Below, one piece after another: positions 23,352-32,571 of a DNA stretch of 64,000 bases; position 1 is the first letter of the stretch, and each line of letters begins with the position of its first letter. The stretch spans positions 1-64,000 of the forward strand of contig NZ_VVIQ01000007.1 of assembly GCF_009728485.1 (NCBI RefSeq), written 5' to 3'. Under the pieces are notes generated by a model, which did not search any database, had not been told where the DNA came from, and saw only the letters and a program-made list of their open reading frames with translations. The position numbers were made by a program, and so were the translations under genes. This DNA is from Prevotella vespertina. Lineage in GTDB: Bacteria > Bacteroidota > Bacteroidia > Bacteroidales > Bacteroidaceae.

Positions 23352-23942
23352 ATGAGCAAGAAAGAAAAGAAAATAAACATAGAAGGCGAAGAGTTGGAAA
23401 AGAACTATGATGAGTCTACTATGAACGAAGAGAATACACAAACTGAAGATAACAATGAAAAGGATTCTTCAGAGGAATCTTCTTCAGAAGAGAAGACTGA
23501 TCCTATAGCCGCTGCACAGAGTGAGGCTGAAGCATGGAAGGACAAGTATATCCGTTTAGTAGCCGAGTTTGACAACTATAAGAAACGTACGTTAAAAGAG
23601 AAGTCAGAGCTAATCTTAAATGGAAGTGAGAAGACTATCTCCTCTATCTTACCTATTTTAGACGACTTTGAACGTGCTCTTTCTGACAAGACAGAAGACC
23701 CAGTAGCCATCAAAGAGGGCTTTGAACTCATCTTCAAAAAGTTCCTCAAGACACTGGAGACACTGGGAGTAAAGAAGATTGAGACAAACGATACGGACTT
23801 TGATGTTGATTACCACGAAGCTATTGCCATGGTTCCTGGCATGGGAGATGCCATGAAAGGAAAGGTAATAGACTGCGTTCAAACAGGATATACATTGAAT
23901 GATAAGGTTATCCGACACGCTAAGGTAGCAGTAGGACAATAA
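23352..23942 (+). CDS. grpE: GrpE nucleotide-exchange factor
   Basis: This 196-aa protein is the co-chaperone that releases ADP from DnaK. The N-terminal 55 residues are very acidic and disordered-looking (runs of E, S, D). A long coiled coil follows (about 55-115, with [19 protein letters not shown]) and then the C-terminal beta domain ending [10 protein letters not shown]. It lies 5 nt upstream of dnaJ, the usual Bacteroidetes pairing. dnaK is not in the window. Confidence 0.96.
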   Translation: MSKKEKKINIEGEELEKNYDESTMNEENTQTEDNNEKDSSEESSSEEKTDPIAAAQSEAEAWKDKYIRLVAEFDNYKKRTLKEKSELILNGSEKTISSILPILDDFERALSDKTEDPVAIKEGFELIFKKFLKTLETLGVKKIETNDTDFDVDYHEAIAMVPGMGDAMKGKVIDCVQTGYTLNDKVIRHAKVAVGQ

Positions 23943-23947
23943 ACAAG

Positions 23948-25111
23948 ATGGCTAAAAGAGATTACTATGAAGTACTCGAAGTAAGCAGGAGTGCTTCTGT
24001 AGATGAGATTAAGAAGGCTTACAGGAAACTAGCTATTAAGTATCACCCTGACCGCAATCCAGGTGATGCCGAGGCGGAAGCCAAGTTCAAAGAGGCTGCG
24101 GAAGCATACGATGTATTGCATGATCCGCAGAAACGCCAGCAGTATGATCAATTCGGATTTGATGCTCCGAGCGGTGGATTTGGCGGTGGCAACCCATTCG
24201 GTGGAGCAGGTGGATTCTCTATGGATGATATCTTCTCCATGTTTGGAGATGTATTCGGAGGGCACGGCGGAGGCTTTGGCGGATTTGGAGGCGGTGGTCA
24301 ACAAGCACCTAAATATCGTGGTTCTGACCTCCGACTGAAGGTTCGCTTATCCTTACAAGAGGTCGCTACAGGTGTTACCAAGAAGTTTAAAGTGCGCAAA
24401 GACGTCACCTGTGAGCATTGTCATGGTACAGGTGCAGAAGGTGGAAGTGGCACCGAGACTTGCCCAAATTGTCATGGTTCTGGTGTAGAAATACGTACTC
24501 AACAAAGTATGTTTGGTATGATTCAGACCCAAACAGCCTGTCATGTATGTGGTGGAGAGGGTACGATCATCAAGAACAAGTGTACTCATTGTCAAGGTGA
24601 AGGTGTCGTTAAAGGTGAAGAAGTTGTCGAAATCAATATCCCAGCAGGTGTTGCTGAAGGTATGGTGGTCAACGTTCCTGGCAAAGGAAATGCTGGAAAG
24701 CACAACGGAGTGACGGGTAATATACAAGTGTATATCGAAGAGGAACCTAATGAAACATTCGTTCGTGATGGACAAAATGTTATCTATAACCTCCTACTCG
24801 ACTTCCCAACGGCTGTCCTTGGAGGGCAAGTTGAGATTCCAACTATTGATGGAAGCAACGTAAAGATTAAGATTGAACCAGGCACACAACCGGGTAAGAC
24901 ACTTCGACTAAGGGGCAAGGGACTACCTGCCGTACAGGGTTATGGCACTGGAATTGGCGATCTTGTCGTACATATCAGTATCTATGTTCCAAAGGAACTA
25001 ACGAAGTCTGAGAAGAAAGCCATCGAGGAATTGCGTGACAGCGAGAACTTCCGTGGTGATAAGAATACGAAGCGTTCTATCTTTGAAAACTTCAAGAAAC
25101 TGTTTAATTAA
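23948..25111 (+). CDS. dnaJ: DnaJ chaperone
   Basis: This 387-aa type I Hsp40 stimulates the DnaK ATPase. The J domain (1-70) contains HPD in [11 protein letters not shown] Gly/Phe-rich region covers about 72-120. Four zinc-binding repeats follow: [24 protein letters not shown] and CTHCQGEG. The C-terminal substrate-binding domains complete the protein. It is co-transcribed with grpE and ends at a strong terminator at 25162. Confidence 0.97.
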   Translation: MAKRDYYEVLEVSRSASVDEIKKAYRKLAIKYHPDRNPGDAEAEAKFKEAAEAYDVLHDPQKRQQYDQFGFDAPSGGFGGGNPFGGAGGFSMDDIFSMFGDVFGGHGGGFGGFGGGGQQAPKYRGSDLRLKVRLSLQEVATGVTKKFKVRKDVTCEHCHGTGAEGGSGTETCPNCHGSGVEIRTQQSMFGMIQTQTACHVCGGEGTIIKNKCTHCQGEGVVKGEEVVEINIPAGVAEGMVVNVPGKGNAGKHNGVTGNIQVYIEEEPNETFVRDGQNVIYNLLLDFPTAVLGGQVEIPTIDGSNVKIKIEPGTQPGKTLRLRGKGLPAVQGYGTGIGDLVVHISIYVPKELTKSEKKAIEELRDSENFRGDKNTKRSIFENFKKLFN

Positions 25112-25161
25112 TGCCTTCGATTCATTCTACAAGTCGACTAGCTGATTGTAAGATGAATGGT

Positions 25162-25199
25162 TTTAGTCCCATTAGACTGTAACGGCTAATGGGACTAAA
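25162..25199 (+). terminator. Terminator of grpE-dnaJ
   Basis: TTTAGTCCCATTAG pairs with CTAATGGGACTAAA, a perfect 14-bp stem around a 10-nt loop. A second weak dyad (TTCATTCT...AGATGAA) precedes it. Confidence 0.8.
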
Positions 25200-25250
25200 T
25201 GTTATTATATCCATTGTCAAACGCCCAAGATTACAAACATAACACACTGC

Positions 25251-26543
25251 ATGACTTACCAAGAAACAGTAGAATATCTATTCAATAGCACCCCTGTTTT
25301 TGAGCATATTGGTGCTTCCGCATACAAAGAGGGATTAGAAACGACATGCACTCTAGACGAGCACTTTGGTCATCCGCACACCCACTTTCTCACCATTCAC
25401 ATCGCAGGAACGAATGGTAAAGGCTCATGCTCCCACACGTTGGCTGCTATCCTCCAAGCTGAAGGATATAAGGTCGGACTCTATACCAGTCCTCACCTCG
25501 TTGACTTCCGCGAACGCATCAGAGTCAATGGAGAAATGATTTCAGAACAGGAGGTTATCGACTTTGTTGAACAGGAACGCGACTTCTTTGAGCCGCTGCA
25601 CCCTTCTTTCTTTGAACTAACAACAGCCTTAGCTTTCAAGCACTTTGCTGAGCAGAAGGTTGATATTGCTATCATTGAAGTGGGCTTAGGTGGTAGGCTC
25701 GATTGCACAAACATTATCACTCCTATCTTATCGATTATCACCAATATATCCCTCGATCACACCCAGTTCCTCGGTAATACGCTCGGAGCAATCGCAGCAG
25801 AGAAGGCTGGTATTATCAAACATCGTGTGCCTGTCGTTATTGGTGAGTCTGTTCCTGAAACACAGATTGTTTTTAAGGCAAAAGCACAGAAAGAGGATGC
25901 CCTCATTGTCTTTGCAGAAGACATCCCTGCAGTGCTTTCTTCTCGCGCTAACCCCGATGGTGGCATCACTTATCAGACTCGTTTCTTTGGCAATATTGTG
26001 GGCGAATTGGGTGGTAGCTACCAAGAGAAGAACGCTAACACAGTGCTCACTGCGGTCATGCAACTATATAATAAAGGTGTCATCAAGAACGCTGAAAGCA
26101 TTGCTAAAGGCTTTGCCAATGTTTGTGAACTGACAGGCTTAATGGGTAGGTGGCAGAAACTACAGGCTAATCCATTGGTGATTTGCGATACAGGACACAA
26201 CGTTGGTGGATGGACTTACCTCTCCCAACAAATCAAACGTCAACAATGTACGCAGAAACGCATTGTCTTTGGTATGGTGGATGATAAAGACCTACATGCT
26301 GTCATGTCTATGCTCCCCGACGATGCCATTTACTATTGGACACAACCAAGTACGCATCGTGCCTTCCCTGCAGAGAAGGTTGCCGCAACAGCCAACGACT
26401 ACGACCTGCACGGAAATATCTTCCCAACCGTCCTTGAAGCCTACCAAGCCGCCCTTCATGATGCCGCCCAATCTGACTTCATCTTCGTTGGTGGCTCCAG
26501 CTACGTGGTTGCCGACTTACTGACAGGCTTACAAAAGAAGTAG
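25251..26543 (+). CDS. folC: Folylpolyglutamate / dihydrofolate synthase
   Basis: This 430-aa ligase adds glutamate to folates and may also make dihydrofolate from dihydropteroate. The Mur-ligase P-loop reads HIAGTNGKGS (about 51-60), and a second signature SPHLVDFRERI follows. The C-terminal domain has CDTGHNVGGW. It stands alone between the grpE-dnaJ operon and the BspA-like pseudogene. Confidence 0.95.
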   Translation: MTYQETVEYLFNSTPVFEHIGASAYKEGLETTCTLDEHFGHPHTHFLTIHIAGTNGKGSCSHTLAAILQAEGYKVGLYTSPHLVDFRERIRVNGEMISEQEVIDFVEQERDFFEPLHPSFFELTTALAFKHFAEQKVDIAIIEVGLGGRLDCTNIITPILSIITNISLDHTQFLGNTLGAIAAEKAGIIKHRVPVVIGESVPETQIVFKAKAQKEDALIVFAEDIPAVLSSRANPDGGITYQTRFFGNIVGELGGSYQEKNANTVLTAVMQLYNKGVIKNAESIAKGFANVCELTGLMGRWQKLQANPLVICDTGHNVGGWTYLSQQIKRQQCTQKRIVFGMVDDKDLHAVMSMLPDDAIYYWTQPSTHRAFPAEKVAATANDYDLHGNIFPTVLEAYQAALHDAAQSDFIFVGGSSYVVADLLTGLQKK

Positions 26544-26788
26544 CAAATGTCCCTTCTCCATTAATCCCCTATCACTACATAAAGTTTAAATTCCGTTTCC
26601 TGTCACTTTTAACACTTTTTCCTATGTGCTTATACTCAATATATTATAAGCATATAAGAAGTGATAGAAGTGACTGCAAAGTTGATTTTCATAATTTCAC
26701 GACCATCTCTCAACAATAACTATCTTGAAAAAAGAAGCAAAATGTTACATAAACTTTTTATAAAAAACATTTTATAATAATTTTTGTT

Positions 26789-26796
26789 TATCTTTG
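26789..26796 (+). promoter_or_regulatory. -7 box of the BspA-like gene
   Basis: TATCTTTG fits TAnnTTTG and would start transcription near 26803. It excludes the in-frame ATG at 26784 and points to the ATG at 26850, which opens a good signal peptide. The rest of 26544-26849 is AT-rich and has no other signal apart from a weak dyad TGCTTATA...TATAAGCA near 26630-26660. Confidence 0.6.
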
Positions 26797-26849
26797 TATT
26801 TGATTTTCCGCGTAAATCAAAAAAGTATTATTTATATAAAAGTACTAAC

Positions 26850-27235
26850 ATGAAACAAATTTACATCTTATTAATAGCCCTACTCATGGGCTTATCAGCT
26901 AACGCACAAGAGTCAGGCACTTGTGGACCTAATCTAAAATGGCACCTTACAGATGATGGAGTTTTGACCATTACTGGAAAAGGGAAAATGTATGATTATT
27001 CAGATAGTAGACCATGGGGATGGGGATATCCTGATATTAAAAGAATTATAATAGGTGATGGTGTTACGACAATTGGACGGTCTGCTTTCGAGGATTGTAG
27101 CTCTCTAACTTCTGTAACCATTCCCAACAGTGTTACAACAATTGGCAACAGTGCTTTCAGCTTTTGCAGTCATCTAACTTCTGTAACCATTCCCAATAGT
27201 GTTACAACAATTGGCAACAGTGCTTTCAGCTATTG
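26850..27235 (+). pseudogene. 5' part of a BspA-like LRR surface protein gene, split by the mobile element
   Basis: The reading frame begins with a signal peptide ([17 protein letters not shown]), then [21 protein letters not shown], the usual opening of BspA-like proteins. Two LRR_5 repeats with [17 protein letters not shown] follow. BspA-type proteins are secreted surface adhesins. The frame enters the mobile element after AFSY and terminates at 27293 after about 20 element-encoded residues. The remainder resumes in frame at 37671. Confidence 0.9.
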
Positions 27236-27246
27236 TATTTATAACC
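27227..27246. other. Left junction of the element: direct repeat plus inverted end
   Basis: CAGCTATTG (27227-27235) is repeated at 37662-37670 and lies inside the LRR codons for SYC. Just inside it, TATTTATAACC (27236-27246) is the inverted partner of GGTTGTAAATA at 37651-37661, with 10 of 11 positions matching. This is the expected form of an integrase core site. Confidence 0.8.
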
Positions 27247-27407
27247 ATAGAACAACCAAAACTAATCAGAAATATCCGAGTGTAAATCTTTAATTACCAG
27301 CATATTCTAAAATTTAACACTTTTCGGTTGCCATTTGTCGCTTCCCAAATTTCCACATATTTTTGAGACGTATTTCTGACGTGGAGAATTTGCGGGGCTT
27401 GTTTTTT

Positions 27408-27539
27408 GTCACACCGTGCAGACAGTTGACAAGGGTTTACAACCGTTTACGACAAGCGACAATAACCGCCCCGATATGCGGAAACAGTCACACTGTGTAG
27501 AAAAGCGACAATGGTTGACTTCCGTTCACATCCGTTTAC
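27408..27539. repeat. Duplicated motifs at the left end, possible integrase arm sites
   Basis: Three motifs occur twice. GTCACACYGTGYAGA is at 27408-27422 and 27487-27501. AAGCGACAAT is at 27454-27463 and 27503-27512. A block with GTTGAC and CCGTTTAC is at 27425-27450 and 27514-27539. The cluster lies between the end of the element and the first gene, where tyrosine recombinases and accessory proteins usually bind. Role is inferred. Confidence 0.55.
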
Positions 27540-27590
27540 CATTTCAGAGATATAGGATTGAAGAAATGAACCATTAAACGATAAAACGGT

Positions 27591-28526
27591 ATGAAAGCAA
27601 CCAGAAAATGCAGTTTTTGCGGCAAGTCCTTTGTAACCCGAAGCGGTATGCAAAGATATTGCAGTGAGGCTTGTCAGGCAGAAGCCAAACGAGCCAGAGT
27701 GATGCAGAAGAACAACCTCTTCAAAGTCGCCCAACCCTTGATGGAGATACAGCATCAGGAGTATCTCACCTTTTCCAAAGCAGCCATCCTCATGGGCTGT
27801 TCCCGACAGTACATTTACAAACTTGTAGCCATCGGCAAGCTGAAAGCCTCACGCATCAGCAACCGCATGGCATTCATCCGCAGAGCCGACATCGAGCAGA
27901 TGTTGGAGGGCAATCCCTATCACCGCATCCTGCCCGGCAACACCTCCACACCAAGGAAATCATCTTCATCTTCCTTACCTGCCAAAAGAGAAAAAAGGGA
28001 AAAGGAAAGCGAAGAAGTGTTGGACTTCTATTCGGGCGAGGAGGTGATGTCCCTTTTTAAGGTAAAGCAGTCATGGCTTTACACTTCCGCCAAGCGTAAC
28101 CATATCCCCATCTGCCGTATCGCAGGAAAGAACTATTACAGCAAGAAGCATATTGACGAGTTTTTCGGTGTGGCAGTTGATATTAGCGAAATTACCGACT
28201 GGCTACTGACCGAGGAGGTGGAGGAACTGTTCGGCATGAAGCCGACCGCACTCCGTGCCTACACCTATCGCCATAAGATACCCACTAAAAGAGAGTACGG
28301 GCGTACCTATTACTCCAAATCACATTTGAACGAACTCCGCAGAACTGACCTTGTGAACGATGAACGCTACTATACCGTTGAGCAGGTGCAGCAAATCTAT
28401 GGTCTTTCGTCAGCCAACATCTGCCATATCGTCAAGGTGAAGCACATCGAAAAGATAAAGGTGGGTGTGAAAAACCTGCTTTTGCGCTCAGATGTGGAGC
28501 GTGTCATGGCTGAAAGGAACAAATAA
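27591..28526 (+). CDS. Zinc-finger and multi-HTH protein of the element
   Basis: This 311-aa protein starts with a Cys cluster CSFCGKSF...YCSEACQ (about 5-26), likely a small zinc finger. Four segments resembling the excisionase/MerR-type helix-turn-helix follow: about 59-104, 145-190, 197-240 and 256-300. Typical pieces are LTFSKAAILMGCSRQYIYKL and YTVEQVQQIYGLSS. It precedes the integrase gene and probably binds element DNA as an accessory or targeting factor, comparable in position to the Tn4555 targeting protein. That comparison is from memory and tentative. Confidence 0.7.
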   Translation: MKATRKCSFCGKSFVTRSGMQRYCSEACQAEAKRARVMQKNNLFKVAQPLMEIQHQEYLTFSKAAILMGCSRQYIYKLVAIGKLKASRISNRMAFIRRADIEQMLEGNPYHRILPGNTSTPRKSSSSSLPAKREKREKESEEVLDFYSGEEVMSLFKVKQSWLYTSAKRNHIPICRIAGKNYYSKKHIDEFFGVAVDISEITDWLLTEEVEELFGMKPTALRAYTYRHKIPTKREYGRTYYSKSHLNELRRTDLVNDERYYTVEQVQQIYGLSSANICHIVKVKHIEKIKVGVKNLLLRSDVERVMAERNK

Positions 28527-28570
28527 CCGTGAAAAATCGGGATTATCGAAAATTATTTCAAAATGATGTA

Positions 28571-28610
28571 TCGTGGAGGTATTCACGGATATTTCACGTT
28601 GTTCCTTTGC
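28571..28610 (+). promoter_or_regulatory. Shared operator-promoter upstream of the integrase
   Basis: TCGTGGAGGTATTCACGGATAT (28571-28592), containing a CGTG...CACG dyad, is followed by CCTTTGC at 28604-28610. The same arrangement with the same 33-bp offset is found at 31020-31059 upstream of the rep operon. The two modules are probably controlled together. Confidence 0.6.
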
Positions 28611-28667
28611 CATCGGAAACATGGATACAACTCCAAAATGTATACAACCAATTAAAACATAATTATT

Positions 28668-29786
28668 ATGAGTAAATGCAAAACAGTTACCTTGCGTAAG
28701 CGCAAGATTAAGAACGGGACACAGTATTCACTATGCCTTGACTACTATCCCGGCTACCGTGACAATGTCACCATGAGAGTGATTACACGTGAAGCCTTAG
28801 GAATTTACATCTTCGCCAAACCTGCAAACCAGCAGGAACGGGACTTCAACGCACGCATGATGAAGAAAGCGGTCATCCTGCGCAACCAGCGCTACGAAGC
28901 CATTTTCAATGAAAACAACGGCTTTTTTGACAAGACCAAGATGAAGGGCGATTTCCTTGCCTATTTCAAAGGACTGGCTGACCGCAAGAATATCAAGTGG
29001 CAGCACGTATACAAGCATTTCCAGCGGTTCGTGAACGGCAAATGCACCTTTGAGGAGGTGGATGTGGATTTGTGCCGCAAGTTCATGGAATACCTGCTTG
29101 ATGCACCCCAATCCATCCACACCAACCAAAAGCTGCACATCAACTCCGCAGCAGGCTATTGGTCAACTTTCCGTGCCGTGCTGCACACCGCCTACCGTGA
29201 CAGGAAGATAAAGGAGAACCCAAACGGCTTCTTAGACCGCATCGAGTGCATTCCCACCATCAGGGAGCATTTGAGCCAAGAGGAACTGATACGGCTTGCC
29301 GAAACACCCTGTGAGGAGGAGGTCTTGAAAAAAGCTTTTCTTTTCGCCTGTCTTACGGGACTGAGAAAGAGCGACATCAGACAGCTCACGTGGCAGCAGA
29401 TACAACCATACACCAACGGCAGGATGTTCGTTACCACCCGTATGCAGAAAACCAAAGAAATAGTGCATAACCCCATCAGTGATGAAGCCTATGGACTGCT
29501 GGGAGAACGGGGCGAGGGACTTATCTTTGAGGATTTCAAGGACAAGATGCTGCAAGGACCACTCCAACGGTGGCTCACGGCAGCAGGGATAACCAAGAAA
29601 ATCACCTTTCACTGTACCCGCCACAGCTTCGGAAGCCTGCACGTGGAAATGGGAACGGACATGGCTGTCATCCAAGCCTATCTCGGACATAAGAACATTA
29701 CCACCACACAAATCTATTCCAAGATAGCAGCGCAGCAGATGTGTCAGGTGGTGGACAAGATAACCTTGAAGCGCAAGGAGGCATAA
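28668..29786 (+). CDS. int: Tyrosine recombinase / integrase
   Basis: This 372-aa integrase catalyses excision and insertion of the element. The N-terminal arm and SAM-like domain (about 80-185) precede the catalytic domain. The catalytic residues are visible: Arg233 in TGLRKSDI, His315 and Arg318 in HCTRHSF, His341 in LGHKN, and Tyr350 in TTQIYSK. The start is preceded by the shared operator at 28571. A perfect terminator follows at 29811. Confidence 0.95.
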   Translation: MSKCKTVTLRKRKIKNGTQYSLCLDYYPGYRDNVTMRVITREALGIYIFAKPANQQERDFNARMMKKAVILRNQRYEAIFNENNGFFDKTKMKGDFLAYFKGLADRKNIKWQHVYKHFQRFVNGKCTFEEVDVDLCRKFMEYLLDAPQSIHTNQKLHINSAAGYWSTFRAVLHTAYRDRKIKENPNGFLDRIECIPTIREHLSQEELIRLAETPCEEEVLKKAFLFACLTGLRKSDIRQLTWQQIQPYTNGRMFVTTRMQKTKEIVHNPISDEAYGLLGERGEGLIFEDFKDKMLQGPLQRWLTAAGITKKITFHCTRHSFGSLHVEMGTDMAVIQAYLGHKNITTTQIYSKIAAQQMCQVVDKITLKRKEA

Positions 29787-29810
29787 ATGTCTCACATTGA
29801 CAGGTATTCA

Positions 29811-29848
29811 GAGGGGCGGTTATGGCTACAAGGCTATAATCGCCCCTC
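29811..29848 (+). terminator. Terminator after the integrase
   Basis: GAGGGGCGGTTAT pairs with ATAATCGCCCCTC, a 13-bp stem with one G-U pair, followed by a TTTTT tract. Confidence 0.75.
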
Positions 29849-29986
29849 TATGTTTTTGGCTTGATACCACCATTTATAAGCCCCTCAGAGTATGAAACAG
29901 AGTATGATATGATGACATTTCGTGAAATACATTGAAAAAGACCGTTCTAACCGCAAATAACGGGCAGTAATTGGGAAAAATAGCAT

Positions 29987-29994
29987 TAACTTTG
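29987..29994 (+). promoter_or_regulatory. -7 box deciding the start of the membrane protein gene
   Basis: TAACTTTG with TTGG about 12-16 bp upstream matches the -7 consensus only. It overlaps the upstream in-frame TTG start at 29971, so the true start must be the ATG at 30034. Confidence 0.55.
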
Positions 29995-30033
29995 CACAAA
30001 ATAATACAGGAACATTCAATCTCTCAACGAAAT

Positions 30034-30891
30034 ATGGAATCATCAATCAAGGACAAATACATCATCTTGGGCTTTGTCGGCTTCGCCATCGTCCTAATAT
30101 CTTCCATTGCCACGCTGGTAATAGCGGACAGCTTCAACCAAGACAACTTTGTCAGGTGGATAGTATTCGTATGCTGTAACCTGTTGGGATGGTTGCTCTA
30201 TCTCTCCTTTCAGACACTTATCTTTGATACATACGAAATCTACAAAATCAAGTTCGGCAAGAAAGAAACGATTGCCGAAGCCATAGAGGTGCAGGAAGAA
30301 CTGTCACAAAATACACTTGAAGAAGCCACATCTGTGCCTGGACCTACATCAGTCCCTGAGCCTGTACCCGAATCATCCCCGACAAAAGAAGAGACACTTA
30401 TCCAAACACAACCGATAGAGCTTACTATCGCCCCGGATCTTCACGAAAAGAACCGTGCCAATTACGCAAGCAGAGAGCAACGGGAAAAGGAAGAGCGCAT
30501 CCGCATGGTCATGGAGTATTGCCATTATTACCTGCCTCGCATTGCCGACCAAGAAACCGTGAACCACATCTGTACTGAGGTGGACAAATGGATGAATCTT
30601 AACACTTATACCCCGAAGCCCATACAAAGACCGTTTACCAAAGACATCAACAACATTCCACTCCGTCACTTCGTATGGAATATCTCTGAGCGTTTCCTGT
30701 ACAAGAGATACTACAATGGGGATAACCGTGCCAAGTTCATCAAAGCCCTTTTCCCGAAATCGTTTGCTGATACAGACTTATCAACCATCAAGAATTTCAA
30801 GGTAGAGCCGTTAAAGACGGAAATTCCCATTGATGAACCCGAAAACGGCAAACTTGATTTCCACTATCCCGAGGATTATGTGCGGAATTAG
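30034..30891 (+). CDS. Two-helix membrane protein of the element, function unknown
   Basis: From the ATG at 30034 the protein has 285 aa. Two hydrophobic segments lie at about 9-31 (IILGFVGFAIVLISSIATLV) and 40-62. A proline-rich linker (about residues 95-115, with alternating VPEPVPESSP) follows. The C-terminal half is soluble and charged, with a conserved-looking YCHYYLPRIADQETV region. It lies between the integrase and the rep module. I do not recognise the family. A role in DNA transfer, entry exclusion or element control would be guesswork. Confidence 0.55.
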   Translation: MESSIKDKYIILGFVGFAIVLISSIATLVIADSFNQDNFVRWIVFVCCNLLGWLLYLSFQTLIFDTYEIYKIKFGKKETIAEAIEVQEELSQNTLEEATSVPGPTSVPEPVPESSPTKEETLIQTQPIELTIAPDLHEKNRANYASREQREKEERIRMVMEYCHYYLPRIADQETVNHICTEVDKWMNLNTYTPKPIQRPFTKDINNIPLRHFVWNISERFLYKRYYNGDNRAKFIKALFPKSFADTDLSTIKNFKVEPLKTEIPIDEPENGKLDFHYPEDYVRN

Positions 30892-31019
30892 GATAATCAC
30901 GACACCAACGACAACCATCCGGTAACTCATAACCGCCTGTTTTACATCGTTTCCCGAGTAATTTTACCCGTCATTTATGGCTGGGCTTAATTATTCGGGA
31001 ATTATTTTGCAATGACGTG

Positions 31020-31059
31020 TCGTGGAGATATTCACGGATATATCATTTCAGTCCTTTGC
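31020..31059 (+). promoter_or_regulatory. Shared operator-promoter upstream of the rep-mob operon
   Basis: TCGTGGAGATATTCACGGATAT (31020-31041) and CCTTTGC (31053-31059) repeat the arrangement at 28571-28610. It lies 32 bp ahead of the excisionase-like gene. Confidence 0.6.
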
Positions 31060-31090
31060 GCCAAGTCTTACAAAAGAGACGAGTACGCGA

Positions 31091-31465
31091 ATGGAAAAAT
31101 CAATTCTTACCTTCAACGACCTCCCCGAGGTTGTCGCTCAGCTTCGAGACGAAGTGATGAGCCTGAAAAGCCTGCTCGCCGAGCAGCGCAGTGTGAACAA
31201 TGCCAAAACGGTGGACACCCACGTGCCCATGTCTGTGGACGAGGCAGCAGAGTATTTAGGTATCCCTAAGGGTACGCTCTACATGAAACTGTCAGAAGGG
31301 ACAATCCCTGCCACCAAGCCCGGCAAACGCTATTGCCTTTACCGTGACGAACTGGACAAGTGGCTGGAAACCGCCCGAAAGAATCCCATACCGTTGTCAG
31401 ACGAGGAACTGAACAAGTCCTTATCCTCTTCCCACCGTCGCAAGCCCAACCCACGTAACTGGTGA
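31091..31465 (+). CDS. Excisionase-like HTH protein
   Basis: This 124-aa protein starts at the ATG at 31091 (MEKSILTFNDL). A short coiled coil (about 12-35) precedes a DNA-binding domain of the excisionase/MerR type (about 45-92), with MSVDEAAEYLGIPKGTLYMKL and YCLYRDELDKWL. The tail is basic. Proteins of this type direct excision or regulate the element. Its stop overlaps the next gene's GTG start. Confidence 0.8.
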   Translation: MEKSILTFNDLPEVVAQLRDEVMSLKSLLAEQRSVNNAKTVDTHVPMSVDEAAEYLGIPKGTLYMKLSEGTIPATKPGKRYCLYRDELDKWLETARKNPIPLSDEELNKSLSSSHRRKPNPRNW

Positions 31466-32568
31466 ATGATATGGAAGAGGATAAGAACTATATCAACCTG
31501 ATACGTGGCGACCTCACAAAAGCATCCCAAGCGCATAACGGTATGCCCGACAGTGTAGGCATGATGAATATCAAGACGGCAAACCAAACCATTCTTGAAG
31601 CATCGTTATTGCCTACGCCCCGTGCGCTGTGGGACAGCTTTTGGTACGAGGGGGAACTCTCCTGCTTGTTTGCCGATTCCAACGTGGGCAAGTCCATCCT
31701 TGCCGTGCAGATAGCCGACCGCATCGCCCGAACCGACAATGTGCTGTATCTGGACTTTGAACTGTCCGAAAAGCAGTTCCAGCTCCGCTATACCAACGAG
31801 CATGGAGAGCTCTACACCTTTCCCGACAAAATCTATCGGGTGTCTATTGACTGCAACCAGCTTTTGGATGCCAACTTTGAGGAAGCTATCATAGGCGGCA
31901 TTGAACAGATGGCTGTGCAGACCGACTGCAAGATTTTCATCATTGACAATCTTACCTACCTGTGTTGCGCCATGGAGAAAGGCGATGCCGCAGGACGGCT
32001 GATGATTCAGCTGAACAATCTCAAAAAGAGATATGCGCTCTCTATCCTTGTCCTGGCACATACGCCCAAACGCTCTTTGGATTGTCCCATCACATCCAAC
32101 GACCTTGCCGGAAGCAAACGGCTCTACAATTTCTTTGACAGCGTGTTCACCATTGGAAAAAGTGCCCAAGACGGAGGGCTTCGCTATGTGAAGCAGCTTA
32201 AAGTGCGCTATGGCACGTTCTCTCATGATGCGGATAATGTAATCGTTTACGAGATTGACAAGGTGGATGCTTTCTTGCAGTTCGTGTTCAGGGGCTATTC
32301 CACGGAAAAGGAACACTTGAAAAAATTGGGCGACAATGAATCAAGCCAAAGGGATTGCCAAATTCTGCAACTCTCCCAATCGGGCAAGTCCGTCAGGGAG
32401 ATAGCCTCACAGGTGAATTGTGGCAAGTCCACCGTAAACCGTATCATCCAGCGCAGCAAAGAGAGTAAAAACGCAGGTGTCCCAAGTGTCCCACTGTCCC
32501 AACCCTTAGAGTGTGGGACAATGGGACAGGATGGGACAGCCGACAATCAACCATCAAAAACGGACTAA
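31462..32568 (+). CDS. RepA-like AAA ATPase of the element
   Basis: This protein of 368 aa (GTG start at 31462; ATG at 31471 is equally possible) has a P-loop ADSNVGKS at 71-78 and a Walker B strand IFIIDNL at 158-164, the pattern of RecA/DnaB-type RepA helicases on mobilizable elements. The C-terminal end has an HTH-like segment (about 305-335) with SVREIASQVNCGKSTVNRII. It would unwind or load at an origin after excision. It is followed 4 nt later by the primase-like gene. Confidence 0.8.
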   Translation: MNDMEEDKNYINLIRGDLTKASQAHNGMPDSVGMMNIKTANQTILEASLLPTPRALWDSFWYEGELSCLFADSNVGKSILAVQIADRIARTDNVLYLDFELSEKQFQLRYTNEHGELYTFPDKIYRVSIDCNQLLDANFEEAIIGGIEQMAVQTDCKIFIIDNLTYLCCAMEKGDAAGRLMIQLNNLKKRYALSILVLAHTPKRSLDCPITSNDLAGSKRLYNFFDSVFTIGKSAQDGGLRYVKQLKVRYGTFSHDADNVIVYEIDKVDAFLQFVFRGYSTEKEHLKKLGDNESSQRDCQILQLSQSGKSVREIASQVNCGKSTVNRIIQRSKESKNAGVPSVPLSQPLECGTMGQDGTADNQPSKTD

Positions 32569-32571
32569 GCT

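Noticed and set aside
24353..24775. 140-aa minus-strand ORF inside dnaJ
   Set aside because: It mirrors the zinc-finger region of dnaJ; the Cys codons create a long open antisense frame.
26784..26849. Longer BspA-like start at 26784
   Set aside because: It overlaps the -7 promoter box at 26789-26796, and the signal peptide begins at 26850.
30373..30669. Antisense ORFs on the minus strand within element genes
   Set aside because: They are shadows of the plus-strand genes, with no promoter, ribosome site or recognisable domain.
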